Source of the DNA: Sediminispirochaeta smaragdinae DSM 11293
GTDB taxonomy: Bacteria; Spirochaetota; Spirochaetia; DSM-16054; Sediminispirochaetaceae
Reading direction: 5' to 3'
NCBI RefSeq assembly: GCF_000143985.1
Contig: NC_014364.1
Coordinates: 3,472,001-3,536,000, forward strand
DNA length: 64,000 nucleotides
Shown here piece by piece: positions 19,414 through 28,040 of the stretch (position 1 is the stretch's first letter; every line of letters starts with the position of its first letter). A model generated the notes under the pieces. The model worked only from the letters and a program-made list of their open reading frames with translations, was not told the DNA's origin and searched no databases. Made by a program: the position numbers and the translations under genes.

Positions 19414-21693
19414 TCACAGATCGATAGGATCATCCTTTCGTCGATAGAGTCGCTTGCCATGTTTTCGTGAGCGCTTTTTATGATCGCTTCCGCCGCCGAG
19501 CAGAAATCGGACCGACATCGCCGCAAGAAAAAAGCGAAGCCGTTCAAAACGCAAGAGCTCAGGATCGGAAGCAAGCTGTACCAAGAGTTCGGATTCAAGC
19601 CCATGAGGTAAAGGCAGCCTCTTGAAAACCGGGATCAGTGCTTCCGAAAAACGCTCCGGCTGTTTCAAGATAAGCGAGCAAGCCAGATGCAGATCGGCAA
19701 ATTCATCCTTTTGTTCTTTTCCAAGCCCCGAATTGAAGCGATCGAGTAACTCATCGACACCATCCCTTCTTTTCGACTGGAAAAGTGAGTAGAGGGGGTA
19801 AAACCAGCGCTCCATGGAAAGAAGAGCGGCCATGGAAAGGATGATCTCGTCCCGCAAAAAGGAAGGAGGATCTTTTCGCTTCAGAAGCCCCGCCAGGGCA
19901 GGTAACGCTGCTATGTCGCCAAGCAGCTGAAGGGCGACTGCACCATGCATAATGACCATCGGATTGTGGCTACGCTCAAGGGTTCCCTCGATGAGAGACC
20001 GCTTATCACTTCCGCCGATTCTGGCCAGGGCTATCATGGCATTCGCCTTCAGCAGATAATCGGGGGAGCGTAAAGCAGAGATAAGAACAGCTTCTCCGGC
20101 TTTCAGTCGTTTTCTGCCGATGATTCTTGCCGCAATATGTGCTGTTGTGTAGGTCCGCTTCTTTACCTCCCGGATCAGCACCTTGGTAATGTCCTGATTC
20201 ATCGGCACGGCTTCCAAAGCCCTAAGGGCCCTTGCCCTTACATAGAACCGGGGACTTTTCAGTTTTTCGAGCAATTCATCAACGGCAACGGGACTTCCGA
20301 CCTCGGCAATATCGTCCAGAACCTTCATCTCCTGCTGGACGTCTTCCGATCGGTCGAGCTTATCAAGCAGAACGACGGCCCGAAGGTCGCGGGGACTGAA
20401 AATAATGGAAAGAGCGTTTCCCACCGTATAGCGTCCCGCATCCTTGATAAAAAGAGCCGTCGCCATCATTACCAGAAAGAAAAAAAGCAAGGTACCGAAG
20501 TAAATTCGGTAAGCATCTACCAGGCTAAACATTGGGAGGGCCAATAAACGGCCGAGAAGGGCTCCTCCTGTTAGGGCGCCGACAGCATTCCCTACTCCCA
20601 TCGTCATCTGATAGACAATACCGAGGTTCAGATGCTCGGTTTTATCGGTAATGGCGTAAAAATAGTTTTTACTTGAAACCTGACCGCCGAGCTGTCCTGC
20701 ATAGTAGAAAAAGAAAACGAAGGCAAGGAGAAAAAAGACCATTCCTCCGTCGAGATCCGGAGCAATTACCAATGGAATAAGCGAAACGGTAAAAAGCATG
20801 GTATAGAGCATATAAAGCGGTTTTGCTCCAATGCGATCCAGGAGAAGTCGGGAAAGGAGCCCCATGGCGATGGCACCGAATCCTCCCACGACGGTAAGCA
20901 GCATCACCGTTTGATCACTTCGCAGGTACACCTCTTTTGCATAGACGATGATGAAGGGAACGGCCATGCCGGTGACAAGAGACAGAAGAAAAAAGTGAAT
21001 AATGAAGCGACGAAAATCACTGCGCTTCAATGCCGTTCGAATGCCGGCCCAAAAGCCATCGTCCTTTCCCCCGCCTATTAGAACAGGATCAGGAAACTTG
21101 GTAATGATAGCGCCGGCCAAAAGCCCAAGTACTATGCCAAGCCCGATGAAGAAGGCATAACGCCATAACGGAGCACTCTTCCCTATGCTGAGGGCGACAA
21201 TCAGCGAAAAAACAAGGGTCGCGATCTGGTTGACAATCTGAAGACGGCTCAGATACGAACCCATGGTTCGCTGCTCCATCACCATCCCCAGAATGGGATT
21301 GAATCCGATGATCGCAATGCCCCGAAAAATATGAAATCCTAAAAGCGCAAGGGCAATAAGAAGGAGACCAATCTCTTTATGTCCTGCAGCGGCAAAAAAG
21401 GGAACAAAAAGAACAGGAACAAGCAAAAGGCTGCGAAGTATCCAGAACCTGCACATCATTCTTCTTAGGCCAATGTGCCCGACCATCGCCCGACCTATCA
21501 GCATAAAGAAGAAGGCAATATATTGAAAAGAACTGATGAGACCAACGAAAAAGTTGTCAGCCCCCAGCCTGAGCGCAAGGAGAATAATCATCTGTCCGCT
21601 GATGAGAATATAGGAAGCAGCGTTTGTACCTTCAAACCAGGTCAGATATTTTCTGGCGTCACGCTTTTCGGAAGAAGCAAGCTCTTGTACCAT
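19414..21693 (-). CDS. MFS transporter fused to C-terminal HEAT-like repeats
   Basis: The 759-residue product has an N-terminal major-facilitator transporter (about residues 1-415, roughly 12 hydrophobic segments, with RLLLDRIGAKPLY in a loop) and a soluble C-terminal half. The latter contains helical repeats resembling HEAT/PBS lyase repeats, for example VAVDELLEKLKSPRFYVRARALRAL and EAVLISALRSPDYLLKANAMIALARI. The tail is Lys/Arg-rich (KKRSRKHGKRLYRRK). HEAT repeats bind partner proteins, so the transporter may be regulated or scaffolded through them; this is inference. The substrate is unknown. The Shine-Dalgarno sequence is weak. It lies 43 bp after speA and is probably co-transcribed, which hints at polyamine-related transport but does not show it. 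Confidence 0.85.
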   Translation of the reverse strand: MVQELASSEKRDARKYLTWFEGTNAASYILISGQMIILLALRLGADNFFVGLISSFQYIAFFFMLIGRAMVGHIGLRRMMCRFWILRSLLLVPVLFVPFFAAAGHKEIGLLLIALALLGFHIFRGIAIIGFNPILGMVMEQRTMGSYLSRLQIVNQIATLVFSLIVALSIGKSAPLWRYAFFIGLGIVLGLLAGAIITKFPDPVLIGGGKDDGFWAGIRTALKRSDFRRFIIHFFLLSLVTGMAVPFIIVYAKEVYLRSDQTVMLLTVVGGFGAIAMGLLSRLLLDRIGAKPLYMLYTMLFTVSLIPLVIAPDLDGGMVFFLLAFVFFFYYAGQLGGQVSSKNYFYAITDKTEHLNLGIVYQMTMGVGNAVGALTGGALLGRLLALPMFSLVDAYRIYFGTLLFFFLVMMATALFIKDAGRYTVGNALSIIFSPRDLRAVVLLDKLDRSEDVQQEMKVLDDIAEVGSPVAVDELLEKLKSPRFYVRARALRALEAVPMNQDITKVLIREVKKRTYTTAHIAARIIGRKRLKAGEAVLISALRSPDYLLKANAMIALARIGGSDKRSLIEGTLERSHNPMVIMHGAVALQLLGDIAALPALAGLLKRKDPPSFLRDEIILSMAALLSMERWFYPLYSLFQSKRRDGVDELLDRFNSGLGKEQKDEFADLHLACSLILKQPERFSEALIPVFKRLPLPHGLESELLVQLASDPELLRFERLRFFLAAMSVRFLLGGGSDHKKRSRKHGKRLYRRKDDPIDL

Positions 21694-21736
21694 TTTCTAA
21701 AAGTATTGCATGTTCCTCCGATAGCTTCAAGCGGGC

Positions 21737-23656
21737 TTATACTTCGTAATACGTATAGCCCTGCATGCCGTCGATGTAGGCCTTCATGATCTCTTTTCGG
21801 TCGTAAGGGGTGATCGACTTCTTGCGGACCGCATTTTCGGCAAGATGACGAAACCCCTCGATCAGTCGTTTGGGATCATATTCTACATAGCTCAGCACAT
21901 CCGAGACCGAATCCCCTTCGACCTCACGGGTACAAGCAATTTCACCCTCTTCGTCCAAGGCCACACTCACAATGTTCGTGTCACCAAAAAGGTTATGGAG
22001 ATCGCCAAGGGTTTCCTGATAGGCCCCAACGAGAAAGGTTCCTATGACATATCGGGATTCAGGAGAAAAGCTGTGCAACGGCAGATACTCCTGCATACCG
22101 TAAAGATCAATGAAGTGATCGATCTTTCCGTCGCAGTCGCAGGTGATGTCGGCAAGTACCCCCCGGCGATCAGGTTCTTCATTGAGTCGATGAATCGGCA
22201 TAATGGGAAAAAGCTGGTCAATGGCCCAATTATCCGGGACGCTTTGAAAGAGACTGAAATTGCCGTAATAGATATCAGCCAGCATCGATTCCACCTTCTG
22301 AAGCTCGTCCGGGATAAAACGCATCTTTCTGCTCAACTGGACGATCCGATCCAGGGCGAGCCAGAAAATCGAATCACCGACACTTCTGTCCCTCAGGCTC
22401 GCATTGCCTACCATAAAGAGATTACGCAACTCATCACGATAATAGATGATATCATGATAGCTCTCCTGAAGGTTCTTGATGCTGATACCCTTATAGGCCT
22501 CAAGCATGTTCGTCAAAGCCTCCGGAGCCTCTTCTGGAATGGCATCGGGCAATTCCTTGTCGTGGAGGCTATTGACATCGAGAATATTGAAAAGCAGGAC
22601 CGAATAGTAGGCAACGGTCGCCCTTCCCGATTCGGTAACGACCGTCGGATGTTCGACACCGGCCTCATCCATGACCATTTTAATGACATCCACAACATCG
22701 GAACAGTACTCATCAAGGCTGTAGTTTTTGCTACTCACAAAGGTGGTTCGAGAACCGTCGTAATCGACCCCTAATCCACCGCCGATATCCAGGTAGCCCA
22801 TGGGAGCCCCCTCATGTACCAAAGCGGTGTAATAGCGGCTTGCTTCATGAACCGCACTTCTGATGTCGCGAATATTGGGGATTTGACTTCCGAGGTGATA
22901 ATGAAGCAGCCGCAGGGTGCCAAGCATATCCGCCCGGGATAGTTCCTCAATCGCGTCGACCAACTGGCCCGCGGTGAGGCCGAACACCGAATGATCACCG
23001 GCCGACTCAGCCCATTTGCCTCCGACGGTGGAGGAAAGCTTGACCCGCAGCCCCAAGGTCGGTTCAATCCCAAGTTTTTTCGAACGCCTGATAATGGTGG
23101 ATATCTCCCCGGGCTGTTCAATCACAAGAATCACCTGAAGACCCATTTTCACCCCGTAAAGGGCAAGGTCGACAAACTCTTCGTCTTTATATCCATTACA
23201 GATGATAGGGGTTTCAGGGTCCCGAACCATCCCCAGAGCAATGAGAAGCTCCGGCTTACTTCCAGCCTCAAGGCCGTGATGATACGCTCCGCCGAAACGA
23301 ACAACTTCTTCGATAACCTGCTGCTGCTGATTCACCTTGATGGGAAAAACACCGCGGTAGGCACCGCGATATTCGTACTGCTTCATGGTTTTGGCAAATG
23401 ATTCGTTGAGGGTACGGATCCGCTCCCCAAGAATGTCGGGAAAACGAAGGAGGACGGGCAAACCATACCCACGAGCCTCAATGCCGTCTATGATATCAAG
23501 CAGGCTGACACGCTTTTCACCGCCGCCCCAGGGCAGTTTAACACGCACCTCTCCCTTTTCCGAGAGATCAAAGAAACCGTGGCCCCAATTGTCGATTCCA
23601 TACATTTCGGCGGCATCAGCCGTCGACCAATTTCGTATTCCGTTCTTAAGATCCAT
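21737..23656 (-). CDS. speA: Biosynthetic arginine decarboxylase
   Basis: A PLP enzyme converting arginine to agmatine for putrescine and spermidine synthesis. The 639-residue product matches SpeA over its whole length: WSTADAAEMYGIDNWGHGFF at the N-terminus, GVFPIKVNQQQQVIEEVVRFG (about residues 100-120) with the PLP lysine, LLHYHLGSQIPNIRDIR (about 250-266), LDIGGGLGVDYDGS (about 284-297), and the C-terminal half typical of the fold-III ADC group. No clear Shine-Dalgarno sequence precedes the ATG, but the N-terminal match supports this start. It lies 34 bp after the alkyltransferase-like gene in a minus-strand run of four genes. Confidence 0.96.
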   Translation of the reverse strand: MDLKNGIRNWSTADAAEMYGIDNWGHGFFDLSEKGEVRVKLPWGGGEKRVSLLDIIDGIEARGYGLPVLLRFPDILGERIRTLNESFAKTMKQYEYRGAYRGVFPIKVNQQQQVIEEVVRFGGAYHHGLEAGSKPELLIALGMVRDPETPIICNGYKDEEFVDLALYGVKMGLQVILVIEQPGEISTIIRRSKKLGIEPTLGLRVKLSSTVGGKWAESAGDHSVFGLTAGQLVDAIEELSRADMLGTLRLLHYHLGSQIPNIRDIRSAVHEASRYYTALVHEGAPMGYLDIGGGLGVDYDGSRTTFVSSKNYSLDEYCSDVVDVIKMVMDEAGVEHPTVVTESGRATVAYYSVLLFNILDVNSLHDKELPDAIPEEAPEALTNMLEAYKGISIKNLQESYHDIIYYRDELRNLFMVGNASLRDRSVGDSIFWLALDRIVQLSRKMRFIPDELQKVESMLADIYYGNFSLFQSVPDNWAIDQLFPIMPIHRLNEEPDRRGVLADITCDCDGKIDHFIDLYGMQEYLPLHSFSPESRYVIGTFLVGAYQETLGDLHNLFGDTNIVSVALDEEGEIACTREVEGDSVSDVLSYVEYDPKRLIEGFRHLAENAVRKKSITPYDRKEIMKAYIDGMQGYTYYEV

Positions 23657-23690
23657 GAAGGATGATAGTATCGAAATCTACGAAAATCGT

Positions 23691-24032
23691 CTATTGGGAT
23701 ACTTGCTGCCAAAGGCCGGGAACCGGGGCAACAACACCAAATTGTAGGAAATCGACACGCCAGGAACGTGAGACTTCCACCCCTTCTCCGGCCAGCAAGG
23801 CCGCCTGTTCTTCTCGCCCGCCCCCCTCCGGCAACCTGATCGTGCCATCGGCTCCGACCACCCGATACCAGGGCAGGTGCCTGGAGGATGAAGAAGAGTG
23901 GAGAAGACGGGCGACCTGGCGAGCCGCCCCAGGAGGTCCTCCGGCCCAACGCGCAACACCCGAGTACGAGGCCACGGTGCCAACGGGTATCGAACGGATG
24001 GCATCGATAATCCGCTCACTAAACGGAGTCAC
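23691..24032 (-). CDS. Alkyltransferase-like protein (ATL; MGMT-domain, no cysteine)
   Basis: The 113-residue product is the DNA-binding half of O6-alkylguanine-DNA alkyltransferase: IPVGTVASYSGVARWAGGPPGAARQVARLL, then HLPWYRVVGADGTIRLPEG. The alkyl-acceptor cysteine of PCHRV is replaced by Trp55 (PWYRV), which defines ATL proteins. These bind O6-alkylguanine lesions, cannot repair them, and hand them to nucleotide excision repair. Tyr replaces the usual His next to it. The start overlaps the stop of the aldo/keto reductase gene by 4 bp (ATGA), so the two are translationally coupled. Confidence 0.88.
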   Translation of the reverse strand: MTPFSERIIDAIRSIPVGTVASYSGVARWAGGPPGAARQVARLLHSSSSSRHLPWYRVVGADGTIRLPEGGGREEQAALLAGEGVEVSRSWRVDFLQFGVVAPVPGLWQQVSQ

Positions 24033-25162
24033 CCCAGGACCTCCACAGCCTCCTGCATGAGATCCGCTATCGGAAGATGCTGGGGACAGGATCTCTCACA
24101 TACCTTGCAGGATATGCAAAGTTGGGCCCCCTTTTTTTCCCTGATGGTTCTGTGATATAAATCGGCGGTGCCTTCCGGATTTCGAAACATACATGCTTCG
24201 TTGAGGAAGTGAAGAACCTCGGGAATAGCAACTCCCTGTGTACAGGGCATACAATAGCGACAACCGGAACAAAGGGCCTTCTGCCGCTGTTCGTAAAATC
24301 TGGATACTCGGATATAGCGCTCAAAATCCTCTTCCCCCAAGGAGCCGGTACGAACTTCCGAGGCTATACGGATATTTTCTTCCACTTCTTCCAGCGTCCG
24401 CATACCGCTGAGAACCACCTGGATTCTACTATCATCCCAGACATACCGTAGAGCCCATTCCGCAGGAGAATAGGCAGCTCCTTCGTTCCAGATCGCCATG
24501 ATCTCCGGAGGAACCTGCCGCGTGATGCATCCTCCCCGCAGAGGTTCACTGACAACGACCCCAATCTTCTTTGAAGCCGCAAGCTTCAATCCTCTCAGTC
24601 CAGCTTGATAATCGGTATCAAGGAAATTGTATTGGATCTGACAGAAATCCCAGGGATAGCTTTCAAGAATTTCCCGAAAAAGGGAATATTCATCGTGAAA
24701 GGAAAATCCGACCATCTTTGCGTGACCTCTCCCCTGAATCTCATCGAGAAAATCAAAGATCCCCACTTTGATTAGGTGATTCCAGGTATGAGAATTCAAC
24801 GAATGAAGCAAATAATGATCAACATGGTCGGTACGGAGGCGCTCAAGCTGTTGCAGAAAAAAAGACATAGGATCTTCTTTTCTGCGGATAAGCCAGCTGG
24901 GCAGCTTCGTAGCTATGTTGACCCGATTGCGAGCCTTTCGCTCTTCCAGAAAACGTCCCAGAAAGGGTTCGCTTTCTCCGTCGTGGTAGGGCCAGGCAGT
25001 GTCAAAATAGTTGACACCCTTTTCAAGCGCATAATCAAGCATCTCTTCAGCCCGTTGCCTATCGATTCCGGAACCTTCGGTGAGCGTCGGAAACCGCATA
25101 CAGCCGAATCCCAAAATCGGATAGCGCTCATCGCCTGATGGAAAGTTTCTGTACTGCAACAT
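24029..25162 (-). CDS. Aldo/keto reductase with C-terminal 4Fe-4S ferredoxin domain
   Basis: The 377-residue product has an AKR TIM barrel (about residues 1-280): ILGFGCMRFPTL, GVNYFDTAWPYHDGESEPFLG with the catalytic Asp-Tyr region, DHYLLHSLNSHTW, and WALRYVWDDSRIQVVLSGM. A ferredoxin-like tail follows with two cysteine clusters, CSGCRYCMPC (about 293-302) and CISCKVCERSCP (about 350-361), as in the widespread iron-sulfur AKR family. The role is a redox reaction on an unknown carbonyl. The ATG at 25162 (MLQYRNFP) has GAGGTG close upstream. A longer frame to 25339 would add an unrelated hydrophobic, Lys-rich extension and is rejected. Confidence 0.87.
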   Translation of the reverse strand: MLQYRNFPSGDERYPILGFGCMRFPTLTEGSGIDRQRAEEMLDYALEKGVNYFDTAWPYHDGESEPFLGRFLEERKARNRVNIATKLPSWLIRRKEDPMSFFLQQLERLRTDHVDHYLLHSLNSHTWNHLIKVGIFDFLDEIQGRGHAKMVGFSFHDEYSLFREILESYPWDFCQIQYNFLDTDYQAGLRGLKLAASKKIGVVVSEPLRGGCITRQVPPEIMAIWNEGAAYSPAEWALRYVWDDSRIQVVLSGMRTLEEVEENIRIASEVRTGSLGEEDFERYIRVSRFYEQRQKALCSGCRYCMPCTQGVAIPEVLHFLNEACMFRNPEGTADLYHRTIREKKGAQLCISCKVCERSCPQHLPIADLMQEAVEVLG

Positions 25163-25320
25163 TTCACCTCTTTTCGCATATATTATATATTCTATCAGAT
25201 ATCTGGCAGATTTCGACTTTTTCTTACTGTTCCGAATATTGGTGGTAATCACTCGCTTTTTCTCGGCTGTATATAGAAATAGGTATTGCAAAAAGAGAAT
25301 GAGATGGAAAATGACGCTCC

Positions 25321-25349
25321 TTGACATAAAATCTGCCATGTGGTATTTT
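25321..25349 (+). promoter_or_regulatory. Promoter of tRNA-Pro
   Basis: TTGACA (25321-25326) and TATTTT (25344-25349) are separated by exactly 17 bp. Transcription would start a few bases before the tRNA at 25363. Confidence 0.8.
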
Positions 25350-25362
25350 TGTCGCGCTATAT

Positions 25363-25436
25363 CGGGCTGTAGCGCAGGGGTTTAGCGTACATGTCTGGGG
25401 GACATGGGGTCGGCGGTTCAAATCCGCCCAGCCCGA
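25363..25436 (+). tRNA. tRNA-Pro (anticodon GGG)
   Basis: All four arms fold. The acceptor CGGGCTG pairs with CAGCCCG. The D stem is GCGC/GCGT and the anticodon stem CATGT/ACATG. The loop CTGGGGG gives anticodon GGG, and the T stem is GGCGG/CCGCC with TTCAAAT. Discriminator base is A; CCA is not encoded. GGG reads the proline codons CCC and CCU. Confidence 0.95.
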
Positions 25437-25447
25437 AATAATTACTT

Positions 25448-25482
25448 ATCCCATAAAGAATTATTCTTTATGGGATTTTTTT
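25448..25482 (+). terminator. Rho-independent terminator after tRNA-Pro
   Basis: ATCCCATAAAG (25448-25458) pairs perfectly with CTTTATGGGAT (25466-25476), followed by a run of T. Confidence 0.92.
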
Positions 25483-25510
25483 AGGTCTAGCCATTTGTGC
25501 CAGAGCGTCT

Positions 25511-25545
25511 CCTCTGTTTTTCCTAACTATGGAATCAAACAGAGG
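25511..25545. repeat. Inverted repeat / hairpin between tRNA and GntR gene
   Basis: CCTCTGTTT (25511-25519) pairs with AAACAGAGG (25537-25545), and an inner TTCC/GGAA extends the stem. There is no T-run on either strand. It may mark the 3' end of the minus-strand regulator transcript; its function is not clear. Confidence 0.45.
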
Positions 25546-25673
25546 TAAACAAAAAGCGTGTATTCAAATTGAAGCTTACGGCGAGGTCGGTTGAAGCCCC
25601 CCGCAAAGCATGTGATATCCTGGAACATACAATCTTGTAATTCTGTCGGAACATTCATCAAGGACCTACGCCT

Positions 25674-26375
25674 TCAGGTCCTGATGTGCTCGTCCAGCAA
25701 CAGCTCGTCCTGCAGCTGTGAGATACGACTCAGATTGCGGCCCTTCAGAGCATCAAGCAGATGGCGGTGGTGGGTTATACTCTCCTCGCGGCCCATGGTG
25801 CTCCAGGTTTTCTCAGAATTGGATTTATAGATCTGGTAAAATGTCTCGGTCATGGCATCGTACAGCTGGATGAACAGCAAATTGTTGGACATACTACAGA
25901 TAAGACGATGGAACTGAAAATGTGCATCGTGGTAGCTTTTGTCGTCCTCTTTCTCGATGGCGCGGGTCATCTTCTGAAAGGCCTTTTCCAGCTGTGATAG
26001 CTTTTTGGGCTGCGCCGGATTCAGAACCACCAACCGCATGGTGCAGTATTCCAAAAGGATACGAAATTCGTTGATCTGGTTTTTGCTCACATTCAAAATG
26101 TTGCTGCGCATCAGCTCAGAGAAATAATTCTTCAGGTTGAAATCGCACACAAAGGTACCTTCTCCCACACGTGTTTCCGTGACGCCCAGCGTGTTCAGTT
26201 TCTGTAACGCGATCTTCAGGGTCACTCTACTCACGCCAAGCTGATGTGAAAGTTCGATTTCCGAGGGGATTTTTTCTCCGATACGCCACTCACCGTCCGT
26301 AATCTTTTTGACCAGAATATCATACACCTGATCGGCAACACTCACCCTCTGTACCTTGTCCACGCTTTTTGCCAT
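25674..26375 (-). CDS. GntR/FCD-family transcriptional regulator
   Basis: The 233-residue product has an N-terminal winged helix (VADQVYDILVKKITDGEW, KIPSEIELSHQLGVSRVTLKIALQKL, about residues 12-62) and a C-terminal all-helical FCD ligand domain, with DDKSYHDAHFQFHRLI and an EFRILLEYCTMRLVV helix. FCD regulators usually sense sugar acids or carboxylates. The ATG at 26375 (MAKSVDK) has GGAG 9 nt upstream; an in-frame ATG at 26420 does not. It diverges from a dehydratase gene that has a perfect palindrome at its promoter, so it most likely represses that sugar-acid operon. Confidence 0.88.
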   Translation of the reverse strand: MAKSVDKVQRVSVADQVYDILVKKITDGEWRIGEKIPSEIELSHQLGVSRVTLKIALQKLNTLGVTETRVGEGTFVCDFNLKNYFSELMRSNILNVSKNQINEFRILLEYCTMRLVVLNPAQPKKLSQLEKAFQKMTRAIEKEDDKSYHDAHFQFHRLICSMSNNLLFIQLYDAMTETFYQIYKSNSEKTWSTMGREESITHHRHLLDALKGRNLSRISQLQDELLLDEHIRT

Positions 26376-26742
26376 ACGTATGTTCTCCTCTTCCTTCCCG
26401 TGCCCCGAAGTCCTGTCCATACTTCATAATATACTCAGGGATGCTGCATATGTAGCGATAGACAATCAGAAAAGCATGCCCGTATCCTTCTGTATCCAGA
26501 CATGTATATATCGTTCCTATATAGACTTACGGCATCATATATTATTGCTATGCACACAGTTGAGACGCTGTGTTCAGTGACAACTTAATCAACGGCATAC
26601 CCAAATCACTTTTAGCATACCATGGCTTTCCAAGCAATTACAATCAGAATGCGTGAAAATCGCCTCGCGGTCGGTGTGTGACAACTGCCCGGCATTCGAT
26701 TTCGCTTATTGAAGAAAATTTATTAACAAGCGAAGAAATTGA

Positions 26743-26771
26743 TTGACAGCAAAAATAATGGGGCCTATGCT
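26743..26771 (+). promoter_or_regulatory. Promoter of the sugar-acid operon
   Basis: TTGACA (26743-26748) and TATGCT (26766-26771) have a 17-bp spacer. The predicted start falls within the adjacent palindrome. Confidence 0.6.
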
Positions 26772-26775
26772 ATAT

Positions 26776-26798
26776 GTATACTTGATAGTCAAGTATAC
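26776..26798 (+). promoter_or_regulatory. Operator palindrome, likely for the GntR/FCD regulator
   Basis: GTATACTTGA (26776-26785) and TCAAGTATAC (26789-26798) are perfect inverted repeats around TAG. The site starts 4 bp after the -10 box, so a bound repressor would block initiation. AAGGAG and the dehydratase ATG follow within 26 bp. Confidence 0.8.
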
Positions 26799-26823
26799 AA
26801 GCAACCAATAAGGAGAACACTGA

Positions 26824-28011
26824 ATGAAAATCACAAACGTGGATATCTACATGCTGGACGCAGGAGCACAGAGGGCCAGTCGACGGCCCATCTGCTGCCG
26901 AGTGTGGACAGATGAAGGTATCTACGGCGACGGCGAAGCGGGCATTGCATTCGATTATGCGGCCCCCGCGGGAGTGGGCATGCTGCAGGACATCTCCCGC
27001 CTGGTGATCGGCATGGACCCCATGCGCGTGGACGAGGTGTGGCAGCGTATGTTTAAAATCAGCTTTTGGGGTCAGGGAGGAGGACCGGTGGTGTTCGCCG
27101 CTATCAGCGCCATCGATATCGCCCTGATGGACATCAAGGGCAAGGCCCTACATGTGCCGGTTTATGAGCTGATCGGAGGCAAGGTGAACGACAGCATCCG
27201 CTGTTATGCCAGCCAGTTGCAGTTCGGCTGGAACGAAGACGTAGGCCCCCGGGGCACGGCCGAGGAGTATGCAGCTATATGCAGGTATGCCATGGATGAT
27301 GGCTACGACGCAGTGAAGCTGGACTTTACCATGTATGACCGTGATAAAAAGGACATTCCGAACGCTCAGTGCGAGGGTTTCCTGTCCAACGATTTTTACA
27401 AAATGGTAGAGGAGCGCATCGCGGCCATTCGGGAGGCGTGCGGCGACGTAGATATCATCATGGAGAACCATGGGCGCACGGATGTCACTTCCGCCATCAA
27501 GCTGGGCGAACTGTGTGACAAGTACAATTTCTATGCCTATGAAGAACCTACTACCCCTCTGCGCCCCGAATTCCAGAAGCTGGTGCGCGAGCGTGTGAAA
27601 ACACCTTTGGCGGCGGGAGAGCGACTGTACAGCCGATGGCAGTTTCTGAATTATTTCGAGGATAACTCCATCCAGCTGGTGCAGCCCGATGCCTGCAACT
27701 GCGGCGGCATTTCGGAGTGCAAGAAGATATGTACCATGGCAGAAGCTTTTGATGTGAAGGCGCAAATTCACTGCGCAGGCGGTCCCATCTCCACAGCGGC
27801 GGCGTTGCAGCTGACGGCGGCCACCACCAACTTCGCCATTTATGAACACCATTTTCGCAGCACGCAGTCGTCCATCGCCCGGCTTGGCAAATATGATTAT
27901 CAGCCTCAAAACGGTAATTTCTCTGTTTCCGATCGTCCGGGCCTTGGCCAGGAGCTTTCGGAGGCCGCAATTGCAGAAGCATTGGTCCACGTGACCGTGT
28001 CAGAACCATAA
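26824..28011 (+). CDS. Mandelate racemase/enolase-superfamily sugar-acid dehydratase
   Basis: Members with this pattern dehydrate sugar acids such as galactonate, gluconate or mannonate to 2-keto-3-deoxy acids. The 395-residue product has an N-terminal capping domain (about residues 1-125) and a barrel. In the barrel are KLDFTMYD, IIMENHGRTDVTSA and FYAYEEPTTPL, plus PLAAGERLYSRW as the third metal glutamate region. QIHCAGGPISTAAALQLTAATTNF carries the late catalytic histidine. The first ligand is Glu in ENHGR where galactonate dehydratase has Asp, so the exact substrate should not be assumed. It is the first gene of an operon with two transporters. AAGGAG supports the start. Confidence 0.85.
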   Translation: MKITNVDIYMLDAGAQRASRRPICCRVWTDEGIYGDGEAGIAFDYAAPAGVGMLQDISRLVIGMDPMRVDEVWQRMFKISFWGQGGGPVVFAAISAIDIALMDIKGKALHVPVYELIGGKVNDSIRCYASQLQFGWNEDVGPRGTAEEYAAICRYAMDDGYDAVKLDFTMYDRDKKDIPNAQCEGFLSNDFYKMVEERIAAIREACGDVDIIMENHGRTDVTSAIKLGELCDKYNFYAYEEPTTPLRPEFQKLVRERVKTPLAAGERLYSRWQFLNYFEDNSIQLVQPDACNCGGISECKKICTMAEAFDVKAQIHCAGGPISTAAALQLTAATTNFAIYEHHFRSTQSSIARLGKYDYQPQNGNFSVSDRPGLGQELSEAAIAEALVHVTVSEP

Positions 28012-28040
28012 ACCCACATGCACATGAGGAGGATTGCATT

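Larger units (their letters stand above)
26376..26823. other. Control region between GntR regulator and sugar-acid genes
   Basis: About 450 bp with no convincing gene. Its right end carries the dehydratase promoter and operator described separately. The left part is expected to hold the regulator's own promoter, but no confident match was found. AT content rises towards the dehydratase gene. Confidence 0.5.

Noticed and set aside
27148-27990. A 280-codon minus-strand frame opposite the dehydratase
   Set aside because: High-GC antisense artefact; the plus-strand frame has full enolase-superfamily motifs.
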